From Gemmatimonadaceae bacterium (GTDB lineage Bacteria; Latescibacterota; UBA2968; UBA8231): a stretch of DNA of 40,033 nucleotides. The stretch lies in assembly GCA_002726335.1 (NCBI GenBank), contig PBSR01000001.1:1-40033 (forward strand). Direction: 5' to 3'. The notes below the pieces were generated by a model. The model searched no databases, was not told the DNA's origin, and saw only the letters and a program-made list of their open reading frames with translations. Position 1 is the stretch's first letter, and each line of letters opens with the position of its first letter. Position numbers and translations under genes: made by a program. This document shows, piece after piece, positions 1 to 8,731 of this stretch.

Positions 1-1
1 C

Positions 2-592
2 CTGGTCGAGGGCTTTGAGATCCTGGCTGTCGAGTCCGAGGGTTTCCGGTTGCGCCTCCCTCACGTAACCGAGGATGGCACGCTGGTAACGATCGAGTTT
101 CGTACCGGTGTGCTCACGTACAGCACCAACTTCCAGTCCTCCGTGCAACTGTCGGCCGAACCCGGTGCCCAGCAACTGTCGGCATCGGGAAACGCCGCCA
201 TACTGGATGCCGACGACGAGGACGACTTCTCGGGTACTACGGTCCTGAGTCCCACCCTGATCGGCGGGCGGCTCCTCGACCGGGTCACCGTCGCGCCGAA
301 TCCCTTCACCCCCAATGGGGACGGGCTCAACGACGAGACGACGGTCGAGTACAACCTGCTGTCACTGAGTGCCGATCGGCGCGTCGAGATCTACATCTTC
401 GATCTGAGCGGCCGCCGGGTGCGTACGCTCCACGACGGCTTCGAGGCCAACGGCCGCTATGAGGACAAGCGCTGGAACGGCCGCGATGACGCCGGCAGGC
501 TGGTGCCGCCCGGTCTGTACGTGGCGCGCCTGGCCGTAGAGGGAGACGCCATCCAGGACGACAAGGCTGTCGTCATCGGCGTCGCCTACTGA
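2..592 (+). CDS. Secreted protein with FlgD-like C-terminal domain (5' end cut off)
   Basis: The frame is open from the first bases of the window to the TGA at 590-592, so the gene begins upstream; a TTG at position 50 is unlikely to be the true start. The visible 197 or so residues end in a FlgD-like Ig domain. It has the diagnostic segment NPFTPNGDGLNDET, then a beta-strand with IFDLSGRRVRTL, then WNGRDDAGRLVPPGLYVARL and a final VAY. The same arrangement, including TPNGDG-ND and the terminal AVAY, closes the protein at 5562-8678, so the two are probably paralogues. In FCB-group bacteria such C-termini sit on large secreted or surface proteins and may act as sorting or assembly signals; that role is inferred. 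The stop lies only 7 bp from the stop of the convergent glycosyltransferase gene. Confidence 0.85.
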   Translation: MVEGFEILAVESEGFRLRLPHVTEDGTLVTIEFRTGVLTYSTNFQSSVQLSAEPGAQQLSASGNAAILDADDEDDFSGTTVLSPTLIGGRLLDRVTVAPNPFTPNGDGLNDETTVEYNLLSLSADRRVEIYIFDLSGRRVRTLHDGFEANGRYEDKRWNGRDDAGRLVPPGLYVARLAVEGDAIQDDKAVVIGVAY

Positions 593-599
593 CAGGACA

Positions 600-2846
600 T
601 CACGGCCCCCCCAGGAACCGCTCCACCTGATCTCTGATCTGACTCTCCGCAAGGCGACGGTTTTCTCCGGCTCGCCTGGCGCCGGCTGCCAGTCTGAACT
701 GTCGCTGTGCCTCACCATCCTGTCCGAGACGGCTATGCAGATTCCCGAGGCAGTGGTGGACGAGAGGATCACCAGGATTCAGTTCCAGCAATCGTTCGAA
801 GTGCGGTAGAGCAGCTTCGTACTGGTCCTGACGTGCCAGCAGTAAACCCAAGCTCCAACGCGCCTCGTCCGAGACTGGATCCAGGTCGATGGCAGTCCTC
901 AACAGGGCCTCTGCTTCGTCGGTGCGACCGTCCCCAACAAGGCTGCGCCCGGCTGTTGCCACCGGGCCGACAAGGAGCTCCGCCAGGCGGATCCGATACT
1001 CGGCTTTGCTCGAGTCCTGCGCTACCAGGCGTCTGAACTCAGCCATGGCCGATACGGTATCGCCCATGGCCCCCTGCAACCGGGCGAGCTGGTATCGGAC
1101 CACGGCAGAATCGGGTTGAATCTCGAGAGTGCGCCCGTAGAACTCGAGGGCCTGGTCGTGTCGACCTTCCATGACGTTGGCTAGGGCAAGCTGCCCGAGC
1201 AGCGGCGCCCAGTCTGGCCGGTCGCGCAGAATGACCTCGTACTCCCGGATGGCGTCGCTGAAACGCTTCGTCTTGAGAAGGGTGCCGGCCAGTTGATACC
1301 GCGCCGGGTCCGATCGGGGATGGACCCGCAGGAATCTCTCATACAGGTCGGCGGCCTCGGAATACTCCTGACGACGGTCGTGCATCTCCGCCAGTCCCAA
1401 CAGGGCGCCGCCGTGGTTCGGATCCTGCCTGAGTACCCGTCGGAAATTCTGCACGGCGTTGGCCGGCATGCCCTTCTTCTTGTAGGCGTATCCTTCCCAG
1501 TAGAGCTGTTGGGTGTCAGCTCGGGCGGGCATGGGCTCCATACCCACGTTGCAGAGGACGATCAGGCCAGCGAGACCTGTCACGTGGCGCAGTCGCCGGT
1601 CGGTTCTGGCGATGGTGTGGACACCGTAGGCGGCAAACAGCAGCAGGAAGGGCACTGCCGGCAACCGGTAGCGGGAGGTAACGAAGAAGAGAACCACGGA
1701 GAGCATGTAGACGAGGAGGAAGCCCGCCAGGAGCCGCCCGTTCGGGGTGCCGCCGCCCGGCTGACGCAGATAGGCGAACAGGCCTACCAGGGCGAGAGGA
1801 GCGACAAGGCCGAAGGGAAAGGCCATTCCCGTGCCACGCCACAGCAGCAGGCTGAGCAGATCAGAGTCCCGCCGGGCCCAGTAGAGATCGAGGTTGCGCT
1901 TCGGCTCATCGCCTTGCCAGAACCGGAACAGTTTGCGCAGCATGGCACCCGAGAAACCTGCGGGGTCATCGCGTGCAAATCGCAACGAACGGCGGAAGAA
2001 GAACTGAGACTTGGCCGATGGTCGTTCGATGCCGGCCTCAGACTCGGGTGTCTCCACCAGTTCCGACCATTGCCGGCCGGGGCGGATGCTGACCGTCTGT
2101 TCGGAGTCGGGATTGTTGCCGATGAAGAAGTTGATCCCGGCGTTGGAGGAGATCAGTACCGCGTCGCCGCCGACGAAGAGGTTGCGCGCCGTCACCGGCA
2201 GGATGATGAGACCGCAACCAGCCACGACCAGGGCCGCCCGTATGACCCGCCGTGGCTCGGTGGTGTTCTGTCGCCACAGCCAGAGCAGGAGGAAGGGCAG
2301 GAACAACAGGACGTTGGCCACTGCCAGCGACGACAGGCCGAGAAGGCCCCCAATCAGCAGATACCGTCTCCGCGCACGAACGGGAGCGAGTAGCAGGAGG
2401 TGCACGAGAAGCAGATTGAGGGCGGTGCCGACAAGGGCCGGCAGCAGTTCACCGCCGAAATAGATCAGGGGGCCGTACAGCGCCGCCACCACGCCGGCGC
2501 CCAGGGCGACGGCGTGAGTGAATACCCGCCGCCCTACCAGGTAGACGAGGCTACAGATACAGGCTCCGAGCAGGGCCTGCAATATTCGGGGGGCCAGCAG
2601 GTCCCCCTCGCCGAATACCGAGAAGACCACGGCGAGCAGGTACGGGTAGAGGGGTGGCTGCCAGAACGGCTCGGGAGGACCGAGCCATCCCGTGGCAGGC
2701 AACAGGAGGGCGCCCTCGACGTAGGTCTTTGCATCTACGAGAGGGATCTCGAAGAAGAGGCCGTCACCGATTTCGTATAGGTAGGCAACCCGGATCAGGA
2801 GCGCGAAAAGACCCAGGAGCAGAGCGGTCCTCAGTGACTGCGTCAC
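600..2846 (-). CDS. GT39/ArnT-type membrane glycosyltransferase fused to TPR domain
   Basis: This 748-residue protein has two halves. Residues 1-435 hold many hydrophobic helices with the look of GT39/PMT-ArnT enzymes, which move a sugar from a polyprenyl-phosphate donor onto a lipid or protein at the outer face of the inner membrane. An early acidic site is seen in PLVDAKTYVEG (about 36-46), and the typical SRYRLPAVPFLL lies near 391. Residues 444-725 are tandem tetratricopeptide repeats, such as ALLGLAEMHDRRQEYSEAADLY and ARWSLGLLLARQDQYEAALPHF, probably periplasmic and for protein contacts. The GTG start at 2846 has GGAG five bases upstream. The gene is last in a minus-strand operon, 25 bp after the outer-membrane protein gene. 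A paralogue of the same architecture lies at 16353-18413. Acceptor and sugar are unknown. Confidence 0.85.
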   Translation of the reverse strand: MTQSLRTALLLGLFALLIRVAYLYEIGDGLFFEIPLVDAKTYVEGALLLPATGWLGPPEPFWQPPLYPYLLAVVFSVFGEGDLLAPRILQALLGACICSLVYLVGRRVFTHAVALGAGVVAALYGPLIYFGGELLPALVGTALNLLLVHLLLLAPVRARRRYLLIGGLLGLSSLAVANVLLFLPFLLLWLWRQNTTEPRRVIRAALVVAGCGLIILPVTARNLFVGGDAVLISSNAGINFFIGNNPDSEQTVSIRPGRQWSELVETPESEAGIERPSAKSQFFFRRSLRFARDDPAGFSGAMLRKLFRFWQGDEPKRNLDLYWARRDSDLLSLLLWRGTGMAFPFGLVAPLALVGLFAYLRQPGGGTPNGRLLAGFLLVYMLSVVLFFVTSRYRLPAVPFLLLFAAYGVHTIARTDRRLRHVTGLAGLIVLCNVGMEPMPARADTQQLYWEGYAYKKKGMPANAVQNFRRVLRQDPNHGGALLGLAEMHDRRQEYSEAADLYERFLRVHPRSDPARYQLAGTLLKTKRFSDAIREYEVILRDRPDWAPLLGQLALANVMEGRHDQALEFYGRTLEIQPDSAVVRYQLARLQGAMGDTVSAMAEFRRLVAQDSSKAEYRIRLAELLVGPVATAGRSLVGDGRTDEAEALLRTAIDLDPVSDEARWSLGLLLARQDQYEAALPHFERLLELNPGDPLVHHCLGNLHSRLGQDGEAQRQFRLAAGARRAGENRRLAESQIRDQVERFLGGP

Positions 2847-2871
2847 CGTGGCTCCGCCTCAGCAGTGTCGA

Positions 2872-5544
2872 TTACTGAAGGCCGGCGTATACGGTAATGA
2901 AGCTCTTGGAAAGAGTCTGCGCCCTGGCCCCCTTGGGGTCGTCGCGACGGATCTGAATACCCATCTGCATGGTCAGCGCGTATCCCAGATAGGCTGACTG
3001 GTTCGTGAACTGCGCCGCCCATACGGTTCCCCTGGAGTCGTTGGCACTTTGCTCAAAATCGTTGAACACCAGATACTCGACGCCCGCCTGCAACATGGTG
3101 TGCTTGAGAATCGACATGTCGCCCACCAGGCCGAAGATCTCTGTCAGTTCGGTGCGCTTCCGCAGTTCCGTCAAGCCCACAGTCTGTTTGCGGTACTCGC
3201 TCTTCCAACGGGGTTCCAGACGAACCGGACCCAGGGAAAGGTCGTAGCTGGCCTTGTTGACGATGCCCAGGAAATAGTCCCGCTTGCGCAAGCCCAGCGG
3301 GGTCCGGTCGCCGCGGTCGAGTCGCTGATGGTAGAGATCGTACTTCAGATGGTTGGCGGTCTTCAGGCTTCCCACGGCGTAGTCGTGGCCGAGCCATGCC
3401 GAATTAATCCAGGTATCCCGCCCGATGAGAGGATCCTGGATCTCTGAGGCCTCACCGGTGCGGATGTTGGTGTTGGGCAACCACTGCAAGAGGTCGTCGG
3501 AGATATCGTCCTCCACCGACTGCAGCATCTCGAATGTGCGGAAACGCCCCCAGTCCGGCGTGTCGAGATCCAAGGTGAACAGCAGGTAGTTGGAGCGGTT
3601 CTTCTGATCCGATGAGATCAGCTCCTCGCGCAGAGCACCGGCACTCACCTTGATCTCGGGAGTCAGGTGGGTCCCCAGGTAGATGTTGTACCCCTCGTGG
3701 TCCTTTGCATAGGGGTAGTCGGGCCGCTCGTCGTTCTCGAAGCGGTCGACCCACACGTTGTGATTCATGTCGATGCCGAAAAGGTATTCGGGCCGATCGA
3801 CCAGATGCCGCAGGAAGGGCTCCTCGTAGTCCGGTATCGAGTTGCTCAGCGAACGGTTGTCATTCTGGTTGAAGTCAGAGATGAAGTCGTTGTTCTCGTC
3901 CCAACCGGGGTACACTTCGTTGTCGCCCCGGATCCAGTCGCGGCGCACCGTATCGGGGAAGCGGTCCTGGTCGTCGTTGTCGTCGACGAGTTCGACGACG
4001 TGGAAGCGCTCGCTCTCGTAGTCGATGAATCCAGAGTTCAGAGTAGTGAAGGTCCGCGTCGTATAGCGCGGATCCATGCTGTAGGCCTCGAGGAACCCGA
4101 AATACGGGTAGTCGATCCTCGACAGGTTCATCATCCAGGCCTGAGCCGCCCGATCTCCCCCGATTCCAGACCAGGTCGAGTGTTCCTGTTTGGTGATGTT
4201 CGGGTACTTCGTATAGGCGTAACTCAGGTCGTACTCGCCGTAGAAATCAAAGCCGGCCACGTTCTGCATCTCGAGAGTTCCACCCCAGATCTGAACTGCC
4301 GTGGGCAGGCCGTACTCAAAGCTCACGACGCGCAGGTTGGTGTTGTCCTGCACGTTGCCCTCGGCCTGGGTCACCAGGAGCAGGGTGGAAACATCGGCGG
4401 AATTCAACTGTTGATCGGACGTGATCCAGACCTGGTAGTCGTTTCCGAGGACCATACGAAATTCGACCTTCTCGATCTCTTCCTTGGCCCCCTGGGCCCG
4501 GTTGACGAAGGCGGGGCTGTCGAGGTCATAGATCAGCCTGATCTCCTCGTCGCCGTCGGCAGACAGGAAGCCTTCACCGATGAAACCTCCCTCCGTCGTT
4601 GGTTCGAAACGCATCTCCTTACCGGTTTGCTGCGTGCCATCGACGAAGGTGATGATGATGTCAGATCCGGCCGGGAAGTAGGCGGCCCCCCCCACACCAT
4701 CCTCAGGCGAGTCGTCGCGCAGGACGACTTCGATCTGGGATACGGTGGCGTTCTGGCTGATCGTCAGAGAGCCCGTCACCGGGTTGGCTTCGAATCCATC
4801 GTTGAGAGTATTGGACTGGTGGGTATTGACGCCGTGGACGCCGACGGTGGCGAAGTCACCCAGTTGGACAGTGAATCTTCCGCCGAACAGGGAGGTTGAG
4901 TTGGTGGCCAGGTCTTCCAAACTCCGAGTGGTGCTGCCGCCTGGCGAACTGAGCCGGGAGTAGATGATGGTGCCCATGTATTTGTCGGCGGCATAATCCA
5001 TCTGGATCCCGTCCCACCGGGGCTTGGAGAAAGTCATCGGCGTCAGGGTGCTGCGGATGTTGTCGCTGATGGTCATGGCGTAGTGGTGTTGACCCTTGGA
5101 GTCGGCGGAGACGATCAGGGCGTTGAACCACTGGCCGAACCGGTCTGACTTGAAGACCGAGCTGCCAAACTGCTGTGGCTGATTCTGGGAGTTGTTGAAG
5201 ATCAGCCAGCCACGGGTGATGTAGTTGCCGTAGAGGTCATAGAAGTAGTCACCCTCCAATACCTGATCGACGTAACGCTGGTACTGGCTGCGGGCGTAGT
5301 TGGAGTACTCCCACTGTTGCCACCGGTACTCATTGTACAATTCCTGCGGTACGTACCATTTCCGCTTAACCGGGTCGAGAGAGTCCATCAATACCCCAGG
5401 GCCGGTGGGCTGGAAGGAGACCTCGCCTCCCCGTTGAATCGACCCGAGTCGAGATCCATACTCCTGAGAGTGACCGGGTGCGACACCCAGTACGACTAGG
5501 GCCGCAACCACGAAGGGTAGAGGGACACATCTTTTACAGTCCAC
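2872..5544 (-). CDS. Probable outer-membrane beta-barrel/surface protein, 890 aa
   Basis: I do not recognise a named family. The frame opens at a TTG (5565), but a GTG at 5544 preceded by AAGGAG with 7-base spacing gives a clean signal peptide: KRC, then a hydrophobic stretch ending VAPGHSQ at about residue 27. The N-terminal 70-200 are rich in Tyr, Trp and Gln. Residues 200-500 look like alternating beta-strands. Residues 521-575 are dominated by Asp and Asn (DDNDDQDRFPD, DENNDFISDFNQNDN) and resemble calcium-binding loops. A further DMNHNVWVDRFENDE segment follows near 592. The last 280 residues read as amphipathic strands with short turns, ending SFITVYAGLQ, which fits an outer-membrane barrel. 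It lies 17 bp after the secreted discoidin-FlgD gene and may be its anchor or partner (inference). Confidence 0.75.
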   Translation of the reverse strand: MDCKRCVPLPFVVAALVVLGVAPGHSQEYGSRLGSIQRGGEVSFQPTGPGVLMDSLDPVKRKWYVPQELYNEYRWQQWEYSNYARSQYQRYVDQVLEGDYFYDLYGNYITRGWLIFNNSQNQPQQFGSSVFKSDRFGQWFNALIVSADSKGQHHYAMTISDNIRSTLTPMTFSKPRWDGIQMDYAADKYMGTIIYSRLSSPGGSTTRSLEDLATNSTSLFGGRFTVQLGDFATVGVHGVNTHQSNTLNDGFEANPVTGSLTISQNATVSQIEVVLRDDSPEDGVGGAAYFPAGSDIIITFVDGTQQTGKEMRFEPTTEGGFIGEGFLSADGDEEIRLIYDLDSPAFVNRAQGAKEEIEKVEFRMVLGNDYQVWITSDQQLNSADVSTLLLVTQAEGNVQDNTNLRVVSFEYGLPTAVQIWGGTLEMQNVAGFDFYGEYDLSYAYTKYPNITKQEHSTWSGIGGDRAAQAWMMNLSRIDYPYFGFLEAYSMDPRYTTRTFTTLNSGFIDYESERFHVVELVDDNDDQDRFPDTVRRDWIRGDNEVYPGWDENNDFISDFNQNDNRSLSNSIPDYEEPFLRHLVDRPEYLFGIDMNHNVWVDRFENDERPDYPYAKDHEGYNIYLGTHLTPEIKVSAGALREELISSDQKNRSNYLLFTLDLDTPDWGRFRTFEMLQSVEDDISDDLLQWLPNTNIRTGEASEIQDPLIGRDTWINSAWLGHDYAVGSLKTANHLKYDLYHQRLDRGDRTPLGLRKRDYFLGIVNKASYDLSLGPVRLEPRWKSEYRKQTVGLTELRKRTELTEIFGLVGDMSILKHTMLQAGVEYLVFNDFEQSANDSRGTVWAAQFTNQSAYLGYALTMQMGIQIRRDDPKGARAQTLSKSFITVYAGLQ

Positions 5545-5560
5545 GAACCTTCTCCTTTGC
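5541..5560 (-). promoter_or_regulatory. Ribosome-binding site deciding a GTG start
   Basis: Read on the minus strand, the sequence is AAGGAGAAGGTTCGTG. AGGAG lies seven bases before the GTG at 5544. The upstream TTG at 5565, which overlaps the stop of the previous gene, has no comparable site. This favours the shorter protein with a compact signal peptide. Confidence 0.6.
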
Positions 5561-5561
5561 C

Positions 5562-8500
5562 TCAATACGCCACAGCGATCAGGCGGGTACGAACGGACGA
5601 CTCGTCAGCATCGTCAGCGTCGATCTCAATCCGGCACATGTAGATTCCCGGTGGGACGGTGTTCCCAGCTTCGTCAACGCCCGTCCATGTGACCGCTTCC
5701 CGGCCTCGTTGTACGATCTGTGTCTTCTCCCAGACACGGCGTCCACTGAGTGCATAGATCCGCACCTTCGCCTCGCGAGGGACCGATATCTTGAAGACAG
5801 AGAACGTTATTTCCGTCTCGTCGTTGATGCCATCCCCGTTGGGGGTGATCGTGCCAGGGAGCAGGCGGAACTCATCGACCAGGCTAGTCCGAAGGGGAAC
5901 ACCGATGGTCAGGGTGTTGGCATCGGACAACGATGTCGCATCTCCTGCCTCGACGCCCTGCCAGGGAGCGTCTTCATCGGTGCCATTGCGGCTGTCCCGC
6001 ACGGTGATCCGCAACGTGGTGCCGTTGATGAACACCGGAGCCCGGAAACGGGCTCGCACCAGTGGGCCCGGTCCGCTGACCGCCCCGCGGCTGGCGGTGG
6101 GCAGACTGTCGTAGCTGGACGAATCGAGTGAGTCGCCGTCGGTGCCGAAGGGAAACTGGTCGCCGTCTCCCAGAAGAGCGCGAAAATAGCGCACAGGGCC
6201 CTGCTCGTCCTCTGGCAAGTCGACATAGTCGGCGGCGTCGATCTCCGTCAGCGTGACGCGGTCAAAAGAGTCCTCAACCTGTCTGAAGTGGCGAATGTCG
6301 CCACGCTCCACCTCAGGCAGCACACCGTAGGATGCGGGCGTGAGAAGCTGGCCGTCCTGGCTCACCGGTACCTGTTCGGTTTCGACGGTGACGCGGTGGT
6401 AGGTCCGGTCGGCCACTCCCACGGGCAGGATGTTGACGGTTTCCGGCAGGCGGACCCAGATCGAGTCCGAGCCGCTGCCGAGGACCTGCAGAACTGCGCC
6501 ACTCTCGTCGGCAAACGTGCCACCGTCACGGCGGTAGACTCGCTCGGGCTCCCCGGTCGAGGCGTCGACGCCGAGGTCCAACTCGAGCAACTCCAGGTCC
6601 TCAGAGGCGGGCATGCTGAAGAGGACCTCGTCGAATCCGGTGCTGCGTGAACTCGTGGGACGCTCGATGAACTCGGGCTGCAGGTACACGGTGAAGGTGT
6701 CGGGACGGCCTGGCGTCTCGATCTGCACGGGCTCGAGTTCCGCTGTGAGCACTCCGGCCACCGGATCCAGTAGATCGATTTCGATGGAACGGATCGCGGC
6801 GGCCACGTCCTTGTCCGCCGTGCTCATGCGCATCTGCAACTGGAGGAACTTCCTCTGCCCGGGCGAAGTTACCCTCTCACCTTGCTGCTGATACGGCCGG
6901 CTCCAGGGGCTCCATCCCGTCGTCGGCACAAAGACAGTGTCGGCGGGGCCCTTGAAGGTGACGAACAAGCTGTTCCAGTTGGTGAAAGGAATCTCGGTAC
7001 CCGATGCGTCATAGTACTTGACGACCTTGCTCAGAACGCTACCGGTGCGCGTACGAATCTCGATGTCGGTACCGGGCGGTACGTCGGCATCCCAGCGAAT
7101 TCGTCCCGGGTTGCGACCCTGGATCTCGATCAGGTCAGACCGCATCTCGATTTCGGCCGGATAGCCGCGGGAGTAGAGCATGTACTCGCCGATGATCGGG
7201 CCGGTGTTGTAGGCTCCCCGTCGACTGGGGTCGGCGGACGTGACGATGGCGTCGATGAAGCGCAGTTTCCGGGGTGGGTCGAAGCTGTCCATCACGTAGC
7301 GGTACTGATCGACGCTGTTGTCCTCGCGATCCAACGGGCTGAGAGGCTCCCACTTCAACTCGCCGCTGGCGTCGCGGGCCCCGTCCGAGGCGCGCATGAC
7401 GTAGCCGTCGAGCCGATAGCGAGAACCGCCACGGGGGAAGACCGAGACGCGGATGGCGTCCATCCAGAAGGTCGTGCCCATGTCGACGGTCATGACGCCG
7501 CGATCGACGATCTGGGACCAGACCAGGTGCTGGAAATTGGTGCCAAAGTCGCCGTCAAATGCCGGTGCAGCGCTGAAGTTGCCACCTGACAGACCAATGC
7601 TGCCGCCGCTTTCCACCAGACCCGGACTCAGGTTGTCTCCCCAGCCCCAGACCTCGATTTCGGACAGACGGGGGCGTTCGCGGATGTAGTAGTCTTTCCG
7701 GCCCTGTCGTTCGGTGGGCAGACTGTCGAAGTCCTCAACGCCTGCCACCGGCTCTTCAAACCCCTGCAGGTCGCGGCTGAAGTAGACGATGTCACCACGC
7801 TCTGACGGGTCGATGGCCAGCCACTCTTCTTCACCCGACAGACGTCGGCCGCGGCCCGCTTTCGTGTCGGACACGATGATCCTGACCGTCTCGACAAGGC
7901 GTCCCGTCCAACCCGGATCAGCATCCGGTTGGACCAGGGGAATCGAGAATGTCCGTTGGTCGGTATTCGGCACCTTGGTGCCGAATACGAGGGCGAGCTC
8001 AAGTTTGTCTTCCTCCTGGACGACGGTGCGTTGGAACCATGAGGACAGGACGCGGAACTGCCGGAAGGGATCGCCCAATGACTCGTCAGCAAAAAGCAGG
8101 ACGAGGGAGTCCGCCGGCACGACCCGGCCCAGGTCGATCTCAATCCACCAGTCTTCGATGGGGTCGCTCGGGTCGGGCTCCCAGTAGGTGTCCGGATCGC
8201 GGTCGAGGATATTGGCGGCATCAGCCGGGTTGGACCCCACCCGGCTGATGCCGGGCCGCAGGAAGAAGGAATAGACTGGGACGACCTCGCCCTTGCTGGT
8301 GGTCGTGATCAGATTTCCCTTCACATCGTAGATCACGGTGCTGTCGACGTTGAGAATCCCCGTCTGACCTCTTCTGAGCTTATAGTCAGGCAAGTCCCTG
8401 GTGAACGTTTCAAGATCGTCGAACAGATTGAAACGGCTGCGGGAGAAGTGGGGCTGCAGGGCGCCGTCATTGGTGACCTCGACGGCGCTGACAGGCAGAA

Positions 8501-8678
8501 CCCAGTTACGCCAGTGGTCGGCGGACTCCACGATGATCCGGGACGAGGTCACCCGGTGTCCCGCTCCAGTCTGGGCGGACGCCTGACGCAGGCATGGAAG
8601 CACCAGGACCAAAGACAGAATCGTGGCCTGAACCCACCAGACTGGCCGGGGGGTGGACGTACGGAATAGGGACGCCAT
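5562..8678 (-). CDS. Large secreted discoidin-like protein with FlgD C-terminal domain
   Basis: This 1038-residue protein starts at the ATG at 8678, which has AGGAG six bases upstream. The open frame runs further upstream but only as an arginine/proline-rich overlap into the preceding gene. The signal peptide is residues 1-36, ending QASAQ. Discoidin (F5/8 type C)-like segments are seen at about 155-212 (ILDRDPDTYWEP...WWIEIDLGRV) and about 360-420 (AFDGDFGTNFQHLVW). The middle is beta-rich. Residues 935-1038 are a FlgD-like Ig domain with TPNGDGINDETEI, YALSGRRVWE and GNTVPPGIYMCRI, ending IAVAY. A short motif with consensus aromatic-x-x-L-P-x-x-x-R/Q-G-x-V/I recurs at about 286, 317, 783, 817 and 855. 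It probably binds glycan or partner proteins at the cell surface (inference). It follows the chaperone gene by 53 bp in the same operon. Confidence 0.85.
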   Translation of the reverse strand: MASLFRTSTPRPVWWVQATILSLVLVLPCLRQASAQTGAGHRVTSSRIIVESADHWRNWVLPVSAVEVTNDGALQPHFSRSRFNLFDDLETFTRDLPDYKLRRGQTGILNVDSTVIYDVKGNLITTTSKGEVVPVYSFFLRPGISRVGSNPADAANILDRDPDTYWEPDPSDPIEDWWIEIDLGRVVPADSLVLLFADESLGDPFRQFRVLSSWFQRTVVQEEDKLELALVFGTKVPNTDQRTFSIPLVQPDADPGWTGRLVETVRIIVSDTKAGRGRRLSGEEEWLAIDPSERGDIVYFSRDLQGFEEPVAGVEDFDSLPTERQGRKDYYIRERPRLSEIEVWGWGDNLSPGLVESGGSIGLSGGNFSAAPAFDGDFGTNFQHLVWSQIVDRGVMTVDMGTTFWMDAIRVSVFPRGGSRYRLDGYVMRASDGARDASGELKWEPLSPLDREDNSVDQYRYVMDSFDPPRKLRFIDAIVTSADPSRRGAYNTGPIIGEYMLYSRGYPAEIEMRSDLIEIQGRNPGRIRWDADVPPGTDIEIRTRTGSVLSKVVKYYDASGTEIPFTNWNSLFVTFKGPADTVFVPTTGWSPWSRPYQQQGERVTSPGQRKFLQLQMRMSTADKDVAAAIRSIEIDLLDPVAGVLTAELEPVQIETPGRPDTFTVYLQPEFIERPTSSRSTGFDEVLFSMPASEDLELLELDLGVDASTGEPERVYRRDGGTFADESGAVLQVLGSGSDSIWVRLPETVNILPVGVADRTYHRVTVETEQVPVSQDGQLLTPASYGVLPEVERGDIRHFRQVEDSFDRVTLTEIDAADYVDLPEDEQGPVRYFRALLGDGDQFPFGTDGDSLDSSSYDSLPTASRGAVSGPGPLVRARFRAPVFINGTTLRITVRDSRNGTDEDAPWQGVEAGDATSLSDANTLTIGVPLRTSLVDEFRLLPGTITPNGDGINDETEITFSVFKISVPREAKVRIYALSGRRVWEKTQIVQRGREAVTWTGVDEAGNTVPPGIYMCRIEIDADDADESSVRTRLIAVAY

Positions 8679-8731
8679 GGCGATCTCCTGAAAACACGCG
8701 GAATGCGCAACACCGCTATGCACCGGGGACG

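Noticed and set aside
1293..2393. Open frame of 366 codons on the plus strand
   Set aside because: It is antisense to the GT39-TPR gene, Gln/Glu/Gly-rich without domain or ribosome-binding site.
3667..4899. Long open frame (410 codons) on the plus strand
   Set aside because: It is antisense to the 890-residue protein and is rich in Val, Asp and Gly as expected from the complement of high-GC codons; it has no start signal or recognisable domain.
2872..5544. Identity as SprA/Sov-type secretion translocon
   Set aside because: The protein is less than half the length of SprA and shows no motif I can match to it; kept as unnamed probable outer-membrane protein.
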